Source: Verrucomicrobiales bacterium
GTDB taxonomy: Bacteria; Verrucomicrobiota; Verrucomicrobiia; Verrucomicrobiales; SLCJ01
DNA: 64,000 nt
Direction: 5' to 3'
NCBI GenBank assembly: GCA_024636835.1
Contig: JAGXGH010000067.1
Coordinates: forward strand, 1-64,000
In this document: piece after piece, positions 63,449-64,000 of the stretch
How positions within the stretch are numbered: the stretch's first letter is position 1
Layout of the letters: every line of letters begins with the position of its first letter
Program-made: the position numbers and the translations under genes
The notes under the pieces: model-generated
Told to the model about the DNA's origin: nothing
Seen by the model: the letters and a program-made list of their open reading frames with translations, nothing else
The model's database searches: none

Positions 63449-64000
63449 ATGAAAACAAATCGAATTCTGGAATTGTTGGTGATGAGCTTCGCGTTGGCTA
63501 CCTCGGCACCTGCCGTGGTCATCCAGATCGGGGATGGATCGGGGAATACGTCTGCTCCTAGTGACGACCCGGGATTTGCCAATGTTGGTCAGTTGTTGGG
63601 CGCGTCGATGGTTTATATCCGCAATGGATGGGTGCTCTCCGCAAGTCATGTCGTCAGTGAATCATCCCTTCCGGGAACGGTTAGCTTCAACGGGATGTCC
63701 TATGGGACAAATTCTGCGACTTTTGTAAGACTGACGAATAACGGAGTGCCCGGACTCAGCGAATTCACTGATCTGGTGATGTTTCAATTGACGTCATGGG
63801 ACGCACTTTCAGAAGTCCAGGTGGCGTCAAGCACACCTTCCCTTCTGACAAGCGTGGTCATGGCTGGTGCCGGCCGTGATCGCGAGACGACGCTGACGTC
63901 CTGGGACGTGAATACAGCGCCTGATCCTGACGTTTGGACGGAAGTCTCGCCTCCACCTCCGGCAGATCGCGAAGGGTATCAGACGGTTAACTCGCGCACC
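63449..64000 (+). CDS. Exported trypsin-like serine protease (3' truncated by the window)
   Basis: The ATG at 63449 opens a frame that runs off the right edge (184 residues seen). A signal peptide (LELLVMSFALATSAPA) precedes a trypsin fold: GWVLSASHVV holds the catalytic His and EFTDLVMFQLTSW the catalytic Asp. The Ser motif (GDSGG) would lie beyond the window. Verrucomicrobial proteins of this kind often end with a PEP-CTERM anchor, but that part is not visible. Confidence 0.8.
   Translation, partial: MKTNRILELLVMSFALATSAPAVVIQIGDGSGNTSAPSDDPGFANVGQLLGASMVYIRNGWVLSASHVVSESSLPGTVSFNGMSYGTNSATFVRLTNNGVPGLSEFTDLVMFQLTSWDALSEVQVASSTPSLLTSVVMAGAGRDRETTLTSWDVNTAPDPDVWTEVSPPPPADREGYQTVNSRT

Overview
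The window looks like chromosomal DNA from a bacterium of the phylum Verrucomicrobia. I infer this from a recA promoter carrying a TGTTC-N4-GAAC palindrome, DUF5107/TPR, TM2, GYF/RDD and pseudopilin-like protein families, short IS200-type elements flanked by structured repeats, and dense intergenic palindromes. Base composition is moderately GC-rich by eye. A few islands are visibly more AT-rich: the STAND-type gene at 25.3-29.5 kb and the sulfotransferase at 41.3-42.5 kb. No tRNA, CRISPR array or prophage was found. One stable RNA, RNase P RNA, lies near the right end.

Layout. 0-7 kb: two tandem paralogous surface or lipoprotein genes with different pseudopilin-like C-termini, a REP-associated tyrosine transposase (RAYT) inside an array of about 160-bp multi-hairpin repeats, and a HerA-type ATPase. 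7-16 kb: housekeeping genes (alr, accB-accC, thiE), small membrane proteins, a PfkB-family sugar kinase and a BLUF blue-light sensor. 16-23 kb: a probable sugar locus (AraC regulator, divergent MFS sugar porter, DUF5107/TPR protein). A complete RAYT and its flanking REP repeats sit in frame inside the DUF5107/TPR gene. 23-30 kb: uvrB, convergent with a very large gene that joins a VapC-type PIN toxin to a NACHT/STAND-type NTPase and a C-terminal PD-(D/E)XK-like nuclease, preceded by a VapB-like antitoxin. 30-41 kb: lipoproteins, a C39-like peptidase, RlpA, and a block of lipid/envelope genes (acyltransferase, deacetylase, methyltransferase, GT2, FabZ-like dehydratase). 41-54 kb: sulfotransferase, LolC/E-type permease, serS, USP-DUF389 fusion, cation exporter, a MITE-like element, LysE exporter, L,D-transpeptidase and DUF4139 protein. 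53.7-57.3 kb: a decay zone with gdhA and apbE remnants, a nucleoside-type MFS transporter and broken IS200-like elements. 57-64 kb: glyoxalase, a RibD-HAD fusion divergent from recA, more repeats, a cupin, rnpB and a truncated trypsin-like protease.

The strongest candidates for something new are (1) the VapB / VapC-STAND-nuclease locus at 25304-30251, which has the architecture of an immune (abortive-infection) system with a toxin-antitoxin module physically joined to it, and (2) the RAYT/REP unit that became part of the DUF5107 reading frame at 21175-22050. At least four repeat families are dispersed over the window, two of them with the GTGG or GTAG head typical of RAYT substrates. Gene calls rest on reading the sequence and on recalled family motifs; no database search was run.
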